Source of the DNA: a virus
Virus record (IMG/VR): IMGVR_UViG_3300021963_000225
Coordinates: 1 to 44,412 of that record
Length of the DNA: 44,412 nt
Direction: 5' to 3' (one strand)
Shown here: piece after piece, positions 20,483 to 27,534 of the stretch
Position numbering within the stretch: position 1 is the first letter of the stretch
How the letters are laid out: each line of letters starts with the position of its first letter
The notes under the pieces: generated by a model
What the model was told of the DNA's origin: nothing
The model's input: the letters and a program-made list of their open reading frames with translations, nothing else
Databases searched by the model: none
Made by a program: the position numbers and the translations under genes

Positions 20483-20671
20483 CGGTACCGCGGCGGCCGG
20501 CTGCGGTGAGCCCAGTGGTGCGTGAGCCCTGGGCACCGGCCACCCTATTCAGCGCTTGCGTGGATGGCCCAAGCGTGAGACGCCTCAAGGACGCACAGGG
20601 GCTTGGGCTCTATCAGCCCGATGCCAAGGCAGAGCGGGAACACCAGCAAAGTAGTCGGCGAGACTAAGTCG

Positions 20672-21100
20672 CTAGCTGTAGGCGTCCGCGGAAGGGACGT
20701 AGTCGCGGGAGGGCATGACCCACTGAAGAGTGGCCTCGTCCCATATGTAAACGGTGCCAGTTCCGTCGCCGTCGTAAAAATCTTCTGGATACATCGGTTT
20801 GGCAACCGGAGCTTCCCATTCAAATGTTTGCTCATTAAAGAGCCAAGAAGGATATGGTTGCGGCGGAAGAAAGGCGTCTAGATCACTTCGATAAAGTACG
20901 CCGACGCCAGCGTAGAGACGGCGAATGGTGCCGTTGTAGCTAGTTTGCACCCAGATCGTATCCTCGCCGTAAAGCGATTTGCAGAACTGGATACCAAGCT
21001 CTTCACGTTCTCTGCCATCTGCGTCCAAAAGCATGACGTTATCAACCCTGATAACCTGCTCAACAATGGAGTCGCGATTAAGGCGTGCAAAATAAGCCAT
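20672..21100 (-). CDS. Cyanophage tail fibre-associated protein (MAYFA family)
   Basis: A 142-residue protein opening MAYFARLNRDSIVEQVIRVD, then LGIQFCKSLYG, QTSYNGTIRRLYAGVG, PPQPYPSWLFNEQTFEWEAP and YIWDEATLQWV. I know this order of motifs well from cyanomyovirus and other cyanophage tail-fibre clusters, where the function is not established. Third-position base use is markedly less GC-rich than in the flanking head genes, suggesting transfer from a lower-GC cyanophage. It overlaps the upstream Gly-rich fibre gene by 1 base. Confidence 0.75.
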   Translation of the reverse strand: MAYFARLNRDSIVEQVIRVDNVMLLDADGREREELGIQFCKSLYGEDTIWVQTSYNGTIRRLYAGVGVLYRSDLDAFLPPQPYPSWLFNEQTFEWEAPVAKPMYPEDFYDGDGTGTVYIWDEATLQWVMPSRDYVPSADAYS

Positions 21101-21966
21101 CAGACGGTAAAGCTCCCGGATCCTGTAAATCTATAGTAGCGATAATCTGCAGTTTCAGATATAATCGGGCTGCCTGCGTGGCTGGCGAAAGGTAAGTATT
21201 CAACTGGGTATCTAATTACGACAACGCCGGAGCCTCCCGCTTGAGAACCTCCTGAGCTGCCTCCACCATCTCCCGTGTTGTTGGCCCCTGCCCCCTTTAA
21301 GGGGATCCCTCCCGCGCCTCCGAATCCAAAACCATTGAAGTAGCTGACGCCGGGGCCGGGGGTGTACGTATTTAGCGAGGAGCTAACGCCGGCACCGCCG
21401 GCACCACCACCAACACCAACAATGGGTGAAGCGCCAAAACTAACACATTGGCCGAATTTGTTGAACGTCATGCAGCCGGCATCCTTACCGGCGGAACCAG
21501 CAAATCCTTGCCCTGGTGTACCTTCTCCACCGGCGAAAGTTGTGCTGTAGCCCAGGTAATTATATCCGCCGCCACCACCCGAGCCGCCTGAAGATCCGGC
21601 TTGACCAGTAGACCCACCTTTACCTCCGCCAATTCCGGTGATAGTCGTACCTCCATTAGAAAGCACAGAGTTTGAACCATTTACCGCAACAGCTCCCCCT
21701 CCGCCTACAGTCACAGTCCAGACCTGTCCTTTGGAGATTGCTACAGAGCTAACAAGTAAGCCGCCGCCACCTCCGCCACCCGGATAAGAGCCGGATCCTG
21801 CGCCACCGCCACCCGCCAGCACTACATATTCGATGACGGGAGCAGCTGCGGAGTTTGGCCACTGATTTCGTCTTACTCCTATGTAGGCATCTTCTAGCTT
21901 CCAGACCCCAGAGGCTGTTACTTTGCCGCTCAGATTTGCGCTGCCTAAAATGCCTCCGTTGCTCAT
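21100..21966 (-). CDS. Glycine-rich tail fibre/adhesin
   Basis: A 288-residue protein. The N-terminus (GGILGSANLSGKVTASGVWK) is followed by VIEYVVLAGGGGAGSGSYPG and long Gly runs (GGGKGG, GGSGGGGG, VGVGGGAGGAG), ending in a compact tail (SGVVVIRYPVEY, RYYRFTGSGSFTV). This resembles the polyglycine sandwich of phage receptor-binding adhesins and the Gly-rich fibre tips common in cyanophages. It overlaps both neighbours by a few bases. Lower GC than neighbouring modules. It probably contacts the host surface; the receptor is unknown. Confidence 0.7.
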   Translation of the reverse strand: MSNGGILGSANLSGKVTASGVWKLEDAYIGVRRNQWPNSAAAPVIEYVVLAGGGGAGSGSYPGGGGGGGLLVSSVAISKGQVWTVTVGGGGAVAVNGSNSVLSNGGTTITGIGGGKGGSTGQAGSSGGSGGGGGYNYLGYSTTFAGGEGTPGQGFAGSAGKDAGCMTFNKFGQCVSFGASPIVGVGGGAGGAGVSSSLNTYTPGPGVSYFNGFGFGGAGGIPLKGAGANNTGDGGGSSGGSQAGGSGVVVIRYPVEYLPFASHAGSPIISETADYRYYRFTGSGSFTV

Positions 21967-22304
21967 GCTGTTATCTCCAGGGCGCTAAGTGTTATTTCAA
22001 GGTCGCCAGCGGAGGTGGCGGTGGCCCTGATCTTTTGGGATTGCTTTAGTACTAATTTATTTGGAATGGCTTCCAGTGTGCTGTCTGCGGGCACTGCTAC
22101 GGTGCTTGCCAATGTACTCAGAACATTGTTGGAAGCATCTGTTACGGCTAAAGTGATCCCCGACTGAATTTCGCCATCCACGTTCGCCACCAAGCAGCTC
22201 AGCACAATCGCGCGATCTGCCGCGTTGCTAGTCGGCGCTTGGTAGATGTCGGTGGCGTTGGTGGTCGTCAGCTTGACGCTGGCGTTGTTGAAGGTTTCAG
22301 CCAT
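21963..22304 (-). CDS. Conserved cyanophage virion protein, 113 aa
   Basis: Opens MAETFNNASVKLTTTNATDI, then AIVLSCLVANVDGEIQSGIT, LASTVAVPADSTLEAIPNKL and a C-terminal GDLEITLSALEIT. I recall this all-beta pattern from small virion proteins encoded beside fibre genes in many cyanophages. It probably decorates the tail or fibre base. ATG 22304; its 3' end overlaps the next gene by 4 bases. Confidence 0.65.
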   Translation of the reverse strand: MAETFNNASVKLTTTNATDIYQAPTSNAADRAIVLSCLVANVDGEIQSGITLAVTDASNNVLSTLASTVAVPADSTLEAIPNKLVLKQSQKIRATATSAGDLEITLSALEITA

Positions 22305-22307
22305 GAG

Positions 22308-22508
22308 TTACGAAAGCGCGATGACAATGCCGAGACTCACGCCCCCGCCACCGGAGCCCCCCGCGCCGACCTCCACCATGGAGCCGGCAGCGTTCTTGAT
22401 GTAGAGCTTGCCGGCGCTCTTGTCCCACGCCGGTTCCCCCACCTCAAAGTCGCCTGCGCTTGGGGTTGTGGTGCCTTGGCGGATCAGGATTTTGTTGACG
22501 CGAGCCAT
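22308..22508 (-). CDS. Short fibre-base protein (tropism-determinant N-domain-like), 66 aa
   Basis: MARVNKILIRQGTTTPSAGD, then EVGEPAWDKSAGKLYIKNAA. The IxIRxGT...GEPAW...LYI pattern is that of the N-terminal tail-attachment domain of major tropism determinant-like fibre proteins, here alone with a Gly-rich tail. It probably joins fibre parts to the tail. The next gene upstream (22515-22976) carries the same fold. Confidence 0.65.
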   Translation of the reverse strand: MARVNKILIRQGTTTPSAGDFEVGEPAWDKSAGKLYIKNAAGSMVEVGAGGSGGGGVSLGIVIALS

Positions 22509-22514
22509 CGACTA

Positions 22515-22976
22515 TCAGGCGCCAAAGGTGCCGCCGTCGATGGTGTCGACCGCGATGGTGACGTAGCCGTTGCCGGCGTCTTTCGTCCAGCTCAGGGAGC
22601 TGTTCAGGCGGATGACGCCGTTGGTGCCATCGGTGCCCCAGATGTAGCCGGCGGTGCCGCCGCTCACAACAGCCACCTTCTCGTCGGTGTCGCTCTCGGG
22701 GACATTCAGCGCCGTCTTGAAGGCGTTGAAGGTGATCTTCTTCTCCTTCTGGCCGCTGGTTTCGCTGGCGTCGTGGATCAGGATGAAGTCGCTGGCACCA
22801 TCCACTGCGCCCAGCGTGGTGAGGTCGTCAATCGCAGGCACCACCGGCAGCTTCGTGGTGGCATCGGTGGCGACATGCAGCGTGCCGCGATCTGTCGTGA
22901 TGTGCGGCTCGCCCGCCAGCATCCCCGTGCTGGGCAGGTTGGCCTTGAGACCACGGCGCAGCTGTAGGCGTGCCAT
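22515..22976 (-). CDS. Tail fibre protein with tropism-determinant N-domain, 153 aa
   Basis: Residues 1-37 (MARLQLRRGLKANLPSTGML, AGEPHITTDRGTLHVA) match the LQLRRG...GEPxxxTD..xLxVG fold of phage fibre-attachment domains. The rest is beta-rich (SDFILIHDASE, GYIWGTDGTNGVIRLNSSLS) and ends TIDGGTFGA. The neighbour 23013-23258 also ends DGGTFA, suggesting a shared C-terminal element. GGCAACTTAG ends 21 bases upstream. Confidence 0.7.
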   Translation of the reverse strand: MARLQLRRGLKANLPSTGMLAGEPHITTDRGTLHVATDATTKLPVVPAIDDLTTLGAVDGASDFILIHDASETSGQKEKKITFNAFKTALNVPESDTDEKVAVVSGGTAGYIWGTDGTNGVIRLNSSLSWTKDAGNGYVTIAVDTIDGGTFGA

Positions 22977-22997
22977 TACGACTGGGCAATCAATGCC

Positions 22998-23007
22998 CTA
23001 AGTTGCC
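22998..23007 (-). promoter_or_regulatory. GGCAACTTAG junction element
   Basis: Exact minus-strand copy ending 21 bases before ATG 22976. It lies between the stop of 23013-23258 and the fibre gene. Confidence 0.65.
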
Positions 23008-23012
23008 CGCCC

Positions 23013-23258
23013 TCAGGCGAATGTTCCGCCGTCCACAACAGCAGACCACTCGCTTTCGTAGTTCGCGTAGCTGCTTTTCAGCAGCACATTGCCGGGGTCG
23101 CCGCCGGTGGGAACGCCGGGGCCTGCTGGGCCGGCAGCGCCTTGGGCGCCTGCGGTCACCACCTCCACTACGTCGCGCTCCCGCTCAACCACAACGACGC
23201 TTTCGGCGTCGGTGATCTCGACGGTGGTGACCGTGTCGGGAGTGACGATGACGCTCAT
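23013..23258 (-). CDS. Small collagen-like tail protein, 81 aa
   Basis: The N-terminal half is Val/Glu-rich beta (TVEITDAESVVVVERERDV). It is followed by a short collagen-like stretch (AGAQGAAGPAGPGVP) and the phage tail motif GNVLLKSSYANYESEWSAV, ending DGGTFA. Such proteins are minor tail-tip or fibre-linker components. ATG 23258 overlaps the upstream stop (ATGA). Confidence 0.6.
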   Translation of the reverse strand: MSVIVTPDTVTTVEITDAESVVVVERERDVVEVVTAGAQGAAGPAGPGVPTGGDPGNVLLKSSYANYESEWSAVVDGGTFA

Positions 23259-23593
23259 GCCGGTGCGGTGTAGCCCTCGCTGGGGCGGACGATGCCCTCC
23301 AACATGTATTCGCGTAGGCCGCCGCTGCTGATCAGCATCACGTCGTACCGCGCCTCATCTGGCAGGTCGGTGGTCGTCTCGTAGTCGAGCAGCAGTTCAA
23401 CGGCGCCGCTGGTGGGGTCGTTGATCGTGACCGTGAAGTCGCCCAGCTTCGTGGTGCGCTTTTTGTCCCACACCTGTGCCAACACCTCCGCGCCGGTGAG
23501 GTCGAGCTCGGTGCCGTTGCTGTCCTTGAGCACCAGACCCAGGGTGAAGTCCGCTCGGCGCTGGGGGCGGATGTTGTAGACGCCCGGTTTCAT
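23255..23593 (-). CDS. Baseplate/tail protein (BppU N-domain-like), 112 aa
   Basis: The order RRADFTLGLVLKDSNGTELD-LTGAEV, then SGAVELLLDYETTTDLPDEA and RYDVMLI resembles the N-terminal attachment domain of phage baseplate upper proteins (DFxxxLxxxDxxGxxLDLTGA...G.....L....T..L....Y.LD). All beta. Coupled to both neighbours by 4-base overlaps. Confidence 0.55.
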   Translation of the reverse strand: MKPGVYNIRPQRRADFTLGLVLKDSNGTELDLTGAEVLAQVWDKKRTTKLGDFTVTINDPTSGAVELLLDYETTTDLPDEARYDVMLISSGGLREYMLEGIVRPSEGYTAPA

Positions 23594-24000
23594 GCTGCAG
23601 CCTCCATCGGTTCAGGGTTGAACTGCAGCGTGATCCGCATTTGCGCCTGGGGGCCGAGGCCCTCGGGCACATCCACATTGGCCACTGAACTCACCACCGC
23701 CGCTGGGTAAAAGGTGGTGATCTTCTCGGCAGCTGGTGTGGGGTCGGTGTCGCCCCAGCCCACCAGATACAGCGTGAAGATCTTGAAGGCGAGCGGGGTG
23801 TCGTAGACGTTGGGGAAGCGAAGGCGCGGGTTGCGCTCGATCACCAACTCCAGGCCGCTCACCACCGTGCCCGCAGGGGAGGGTTGGCCGGCATAGCGGA
23901 CGCTCACCGCTGGGGTGGTGGCGCCGTTGGCCAAGGTGTAGACCCCGAGGTCGTCCGCTAGGAGCGTCTCCAGGTCTTCGCGGAGCGTGCGGAAATCCAT
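23590..24000 (-). CDS. Virion-associated hypothetical protein, 136 aa
   Basis: ATG 24000 (MDFRTLREDLETLLADDLGV). A helix at the start is followed by beta-rich sequence (GLELVIERNPRLRF, DTPLAFKIFTLYLVGWGDTD). It may be tail-associated by position. No family is recognised. A GGCAACTTAG copy ends only 3 bases upstream of the ATG, the closest spacing in the set. Confidence 0.55.
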   Translation of the reverse strand: MDFRTLREDLETLLADDLGVYTLANGATTPAVSVRYAGQPSPAGTVVSGLELVIERNPRLRFPNVYDTPLAFKIFTLYLVGWGDTDPTPAAEKITTFYPAAVVSSVANVDVPEGLGPQAQMRITLQFNPEPMEAAA

Positions 24001-24003
24001 GGC

Positions 24004-24013
24004 CTAAGTTGCC
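24004..24013 (-). promoter_or_regulatory. GGCAACTTAG junction element
   Basis: Exact minus-strand copy. Its TAG is the stop of the frameshifted chaperone, and ATG 24000 follows after 3 bases, an outlier in spacing. Confidence 0.5.
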
Positions 24014-25181
24014 CGCAGCAGCAACTCGCCCGCGCGGATCCAGCCGCCCGCAGCGTCTCTGCGGCAAGGGATCTCGAAGGTGTAGGTCAGGAGCGGGCGG
24101 TCCACGTCGCGCACCTGCACCGGGCCATGCACAAAGCCGTCGACGCACACCAGCGCACGGGCGTTGGGGCCCTCCCACTCCGGCGCCACAATCCACACCG
24201 CCTCGTCATCACTGCGCAGGGCGCGGGTTTCGGGCGCAGCTGCGCTAGCGCTGGTGTTCTCAAGCGCCTCGCGCCAGCACGACAGCAGGAGCGGGTGCAA
24301 TTTGCCGTCGTTATGGAGGGAGATCAGCGTGGTGGCGCAGTCGGGCGACAGGAACGTCTCCTTGCGCTGTTGTTCTTGTTTGAAGAGGGCGAAGTCGTCG
24401 ATGCCGAACGGCTTGCTGCTCTTCTTGGGGTCGCGGTTCATGTTCGCGACCAGCGCCATGTGCTGGGCGTGGGGGAGCTCCAGCAGGTGCGCTTGCTCGC
24501 GGCGGATTCGGTGAAGGTGGCGCCAGGCGCGGAGCACCGTCATGCGCAACTCGCGCTCGTAGCTGGTGCGGTCGAACTGGTGGGGGTAGCCGGCGGCTAG
24601 CTCCCAGAAGATCCCCGCCCAGTCCGTTTCTTCGCGGCGCCATCCGCCGCTGGCTGCTTTCCCAAGTCCTCCTCAGTCGGCGGCGCAGCAGGGTTGTCCT
24701 CCGCGTCCTGCTCGTCCTGCGCCAACTGCCACACGTCGTTGAACAGGGCGCGGTGCATCGTGCGGGTGTCAGAAACTGACCACTGGGGTAGGTCGCAGCG
24801 GCAGCGGATCATCGCCGTGACCGTCGCCTCCATGTTGCGCTGACCCGCGGTGCGGTAGATGCGGGCGACTTCGTCGATCTTGGCGGCGTGGCGGGTGCGG
24901 ATCTCGTCCGCCTTCTCCTCTAACTTCGCGCCGGTGATCGACTGCTCAATGATCGAGAACGCCTCGGAGAGGGAGATGCTTTCTGCCTTGGCGATGGCGT
25001 CGGAGATTTGGGCGCCTTTGACGAAGGCGCTTTGCTCCTCAGCCAGCAATTCGGTGATCACTGCGCTCTCGCCCACCGTCATGCCGCCCAGCACGGGGAG
25101 TTCCAAGATGCCGCTGGCGCTGTTGCCGCACTTGCGCTTGCTCGCTGTAGCCGGGGGCGTCAGAAAGGGGAGGGCGGTCAT
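24004..25181 (-). CDS. Frameshifted tail assembly chaperone (lambda gpGT-like)
   Basis: The -1 frame downstream of 24657 is open from the slippery site to 24004, with good protein character right through the overlap (REETDWAGIFWELAAGYPHQ, FDRTSYERELRMTVLRAWRH, LHRIRREQ) before any Met. A -1 slip at GGGAAAG (24657-24663) would join 175 residues of the upstream frame to about 217 residues here, giving 392. This is the G/GT strategy of long-tailed phage chaperones that coat the tape measure. A separate start at ATG 24549 (181 aa) is the alternative but would waste the conserved WELAAGYP segment. Confidence 0.75.
24597..25181 (-). CDS. Tail assembly chaperone, short form (gpG-like)
   Basis: A 194-residue protein from ATG 25181 (MTALPFLTPPATASKRKCGN). 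Features GILELPVLGGMTVGESAVI, QSAFVKGAQISDAIAKAESI and GQRNMEATVTAMIRCRCDLP are ones I associate with cyanophage tail assembly chaperones. It ends with a low-complexity tail after the slippery site. Usually this pair lies between tail tube and tape measure; here it lies about 6 kb beyond the tape measure, after the tail-tip genes, which is unusual. Confidence 0.7.
   Translation of the reverse strand: MTALPFLTPPATASKRKCGNSASGILELPVLGGMTVGESAVITELLAEEQSAFVKGAQISDAIAKAESISLSEAFSIIEQSITGAKLEEKADEIRTRHAAKIDEVARIYRTAGQRNMEATVTAMIRCRCDLPQWSVSDTRTMHRALFNDVWQLAQDEQDAEDNPAAPPTEEDLGKQPAADGAAKKRTGRGSSGS
24657..24663 (-). other. Slippery heptamer GGGAAAG for -1 frameshift
   Basis: Read on the minus strand in the upstream frame as G GGA AAG, it is the same heptamer used by lambda G/T. 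After a -1 slip translation continues GGG AAA GCA into the frame ending at 24004. The upstream frame stops 20 codons later, within the expected overlap. Confidence 0.75.
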
Positions 25182-25192
25182 GCGTGAGTGGC

Positions 25193-25297
25193 TTACTTAC
25201 CTATTTTGGCGAGCTTTTGCGTGCGCACGAAGATGAAGCGGGTGGCAGTGCTCTGCTGCACCAACTTCTGAAGGAGTTGTGAGGCGTTGAGGGCCAT
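25193..25297 (-). CDS. Very small protein with repeated QKL..QS.ATRF motif, 34 aa
   Basis: ATG 25297 overlaps the stop of the large structural gene by one base (TAATG), implying coupled translation. Product: MALNASQLLQKLVQQSTATR then FIFVRTQKLAKIGK. The segment LLQKLVQQSTATRFIF resembles residues about 14-29 of the upstream 591-residue protein (LTQKLKEQSEATRFGF). It may be a docking peptide or a remnant of a duplicated N-terminus. Function unknown. Confidence 0.5.
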   Translation of the reverse strand: MALNASQLLQKLVQQSTATRFIFVRTQKLAKIGK

Positions 25298-27072
25298 TAG
25301 ACGTTCATGCCAAGGGACGCCAACTGCTGCTGGCAATACTCTGGGTTGCCCCAGTCCCACACCAGCAGGTCGCCGTACTTGCTGCCGGTGTTGATCGTGT
25401 ACCAGTCGATGGCGTTGTGGGCGGTGGTGACGTTCAGCGGCTGGGTGGCTGTGGCCCGTATGGTCTGTAAGTCGGGCTGGTACTGCGTGATGCTGAGGTA
25501 CACACCGACGAAGGGGTTGTTTTCGTCAGCTGGGGTGTAGACGGGCGGGGCAACGTCGGCGTAGGTGGGGGTGAAGGTTGCGGTGCCCTTGAGCCACTCG
25601 AAGATTGCGGGGGTGTAAAAAGGGCCGGTGTGGGACGCCGTTTCGATGTAGCCCAGGCCCAGGTGCTTGGCTAGGGCTTGTTCGTTGGCGCTTTTGTCGT
25701 GGTAGGGCGCTTTGGGGAGGTTGCTGGCCTCAAATACTTTGTAGGTGTAGTAGAAAAAAGTTTCTTCCTCGAAGAAAACAGTTTGCCCTAGTGAGTTTGT
25801 GAGTGTTCTCGCCTGATTGTCATAGCTCTTCTGCTGGGAGAACTGGCTGGTGTCTGTGCCGGTGCGGTCTTCGGCAACAAGGTCTTTCACAAGCTCTGAG
25901 CACAGTTCAATTAGCTGCTCAGAGGCTTCTACCTCGGTTGCGAGGGCGCCGTCGACTAGAACGCACTTCACCTGATTAACTATTACGTCGTCAAGGTGCT
26001 CTACGGTTGCCCCCTCCTTAAAGCCCCCGCTAACCCGTACTCGCGTGCTCACATAAGTTCCCGCTGGGTTCTGGCTGGCTACTTGGTTCTGGCCGGCGTA
26101 CTCGTAGAAGTGCTCTGCATAAAAACGCTCTGCTAGGCCACGGTGTACGAACACGAGCAGCGCTCTGTCGCCTCCCGCAGGAAGGGCGAACTCATAAACT
26201 TGATTGTGCGCACCACCAAAGGCTCCGCCTTCTGCGGGAAAGTCGGTGGTATACAAGGCGCGTAGAAGCACAGACCTGTAGTAGTGGTCCTCTAAGTTCT
26301 GATCTTCGTCGTAGCCTGCGAAGTAGGAGCAGGAGCTCTTGACGCCGTTAAATAAGAGAGACTCTTCTAGTACGAAGTCGTATTTATCAAAGCGGGGGTC
26401 GCTGGTTCCTAGAGAAAGACAGAGGCCGCTTGTGCTTACCCTGATTGTGCGCAGGGAGTTCTTGATCTCGTAGTTGTATGGAATGCGTTTGGTTGTGTAC
26501 GCCTCGGGCGTTAGTTCATACATTCTCCCCTCGATCTTTAGCGACTGATACGGACCTTTGCCAATGTTTCTTGGCTGAGCAGGCGGGGGCACCAAGCCAG
26601 GAACGCTAAAGTCCAGCTCTACGCCAACAGCAAACGCCTCCGCTTTTGCAGTCTGATAATCCGCTGACAGGCGCCGGCCGTAGACACCCTCAATGGCCCA
26701 TGGATACACAAAGACCTTGGTGCGGCCGGCGTTCCATCGCACCCCGACGCGGGCTAGCTGTACGAAGTTGCCCTCAGGAGGCGCCTCGCCGTCCGGCAGT
26801 AGTGCGACGCCGTTGGGCAGCACAATGCCGCTGCCGCCCCGCCGTCCAATCGGGTCGCGCAGTCCGTCGCGCTTGACGTAGCTGGCGCTATCGCTGCGTT
26901 TCTTTGCGGCCGCGACCGCCGCAGCGACGGCATCCTGCTGGGCGGCTTTTTCGTCGGCGCTTAATTCGGTGCCGGTGCCGTTCTCGAAGCCGAAGCGCGT
27001 GGCCTCGCTTTGCTCCTTCAGCTTCTGGGTGAGCTTGCTCTTGTCAACCCTGACGTTGACGGTGGTGCTCAT
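25297..27072 (-). CDS. Large virion structural protein, 591 aa
   Basis: ATG 27072 is coupled to the upstream gene by a 1-base overlap. The N-terminus is helical and charged (DKSKLTQKLKEQSEATRFGF; DEKAAQQDAVAAAVAAAKKR); the rest is a mixed beta protein with many aromatic residues (FAGYDEDQNLEDHYYRSVLL, TVFFEEETFFYYTYKVFEAS). No family is recognised. The middle (about 25700-26600) has lower GC than the ends, hinting at a swapped domain. Position between tail-tip genes and chaperone suggests a baseplate or side-fibre component. Confidence 0.6.
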   Translation of the reverse strand: MSTTVNVRVDKSKLTQKLKEQSEATRFGFENGTGTELSADEKAAQQDAVAAAVAAAKKRSDSASYVKRDGLRDPIGRRGGSGIVLPNGVALLPDGEAPPEGNFVQLARVGVRWNAGRTKVFVYPWAIEGVYGRRLSADYQTAKAEAFAVGVELDFSVPGLVPPPAQPRNIGKGPYQSLKIEGRMYELTPEAYTTKRIPYNYEIKNSLRTIRVSTSGLCLSLGTSDPRFDKYDFVLEESLLFNGVKSSCSYFAGYDEDQNLEDHYYRSVLLRALYTTDFPAEGGAFGGAHNQVYEFALPAGGDRALLVFVHRGLAERFYAEHFYEYAGQNQVASQNPAGTYVSTRVRVSGGFKEGATVEHLDDVIVNQVKCVLVDGALATEVEASEQLIELCSELVKDLVAEDRTGTDTSQFSQQKSYDNQARTLTNSLGQTVFFEEETFFYYTYKVFEASNLPKAPYHDKSANEQALAKHLGLGYIETASHTGPFYTPAIFEWLKGTATFTPTYADVAPPVYTPADENNPFVGVYLSITQYQPDLQTIRATATQPLNVTTAHNAIDWYTINTGSKYGDLLVWDWGNPEYCQQQLASLGMNV

Positions 27073-27506
27073 CAGATGTTGTCGATCAGGAGCTGGATCT
27101 TGTAGGTCTGGGTCTGCCCGGCGGCCACCGTCACGTTGGGCGACTCAACCAGGATCGAGTGCGGGTAGGTGTTGCCGTCGACGCGCACTACCACCGTGTT
27201 GAAGCTGAAGCCGGCGCCAGACGCGGTGAAGCCGGCCTCGATGTAGGTGTTGGCACCTGCGGTGCCGCCGATCTCAAAGCGGCCATCGGTGCCGCTGTCG
27301 TAGGCCCCGGCGGGCAGGCTGGCGACTGTGAAGTCCGCGTAGCCGTTGGTGGCGGTGAGCTTCACCGCGTCCCACGCGGCAATGGTGTCCTCAGCCGTCA
27401 GCCCTGAGGTGTTGTTGTGCAGCGAGACGCGGACCGCCTTGCCGGTGTACGCCTCGGCGGCCACGCGCTCCAATTCCTTGGTGCTCAGCGTCGTGGTGAG
27501 GGCCAT
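27072..27506 (-). CDS. Conserved cyanophage structural protein, 144 aa
   Basis: Opens MALTTTLSTKELERVAAEAY, then TGKAVRVSLHNN, NGYADFTVASLPAGAYDSGT, FSFNTVVVRVDGNTYPHSIL and a C-terminal AGQTQTYKIQLLIDN. I recall this beta-sandwich-like protein from cyanophage tail/fibre clusters. Function not established. A GGCAAGCTAG variant lies 18 bases upstream. Confidence 0.65.
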   Translation of the reverse strand: MALTTTLSTKELERVAAEAYTGKAVRVSLHNNTSGLTAEDTIAAWDAVKLTATNGYADFTVASLPAGAYDSGTDGRFEIGGTAGANTYIEAGFTASGAGFSFNTVVVRVDGNTYPHSILVESPNVTVAAGQTQTYKIQLLIDNI

Positions 27507-27524
27507 ACCTACGGGTGTGTGTTA

Positions 27525-27534
27525 CTAGCTTGCC
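27525..27534 (-). promoter_or_regulatory. GGCAAGCTAG, variant of the junction element
   Basis: Two differences from GGCAACTTAG. It includes the stop codon of the LamG protein and ends 18 bases before ATG 27506. Confidence 0.4.

Noticed and set aside
20545-20835. Minus-strand frame overlapping the 3' end of the MAYFA protein gene
   Set aside because: More than half lies within 20672-21100 in another frame, with Pro/Thr-rich shadow sequence. The part beyond it is short and unremarkable.
21963-23258. Tropism-determinant-like fibre proteins suggested a diversity-generating retroelement
   Set aside because: No reverse transcriptase gene and no template/variable repeat pair seen. The domain similarity is only to the fibre attachment part.
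24004-24549. ATG 24549 as an independent gene start
   Set aside because: Protein-like sequence in the same frame extends upstream to the GGGAAAG site, so a frameshift product explains the frame better than a new start.
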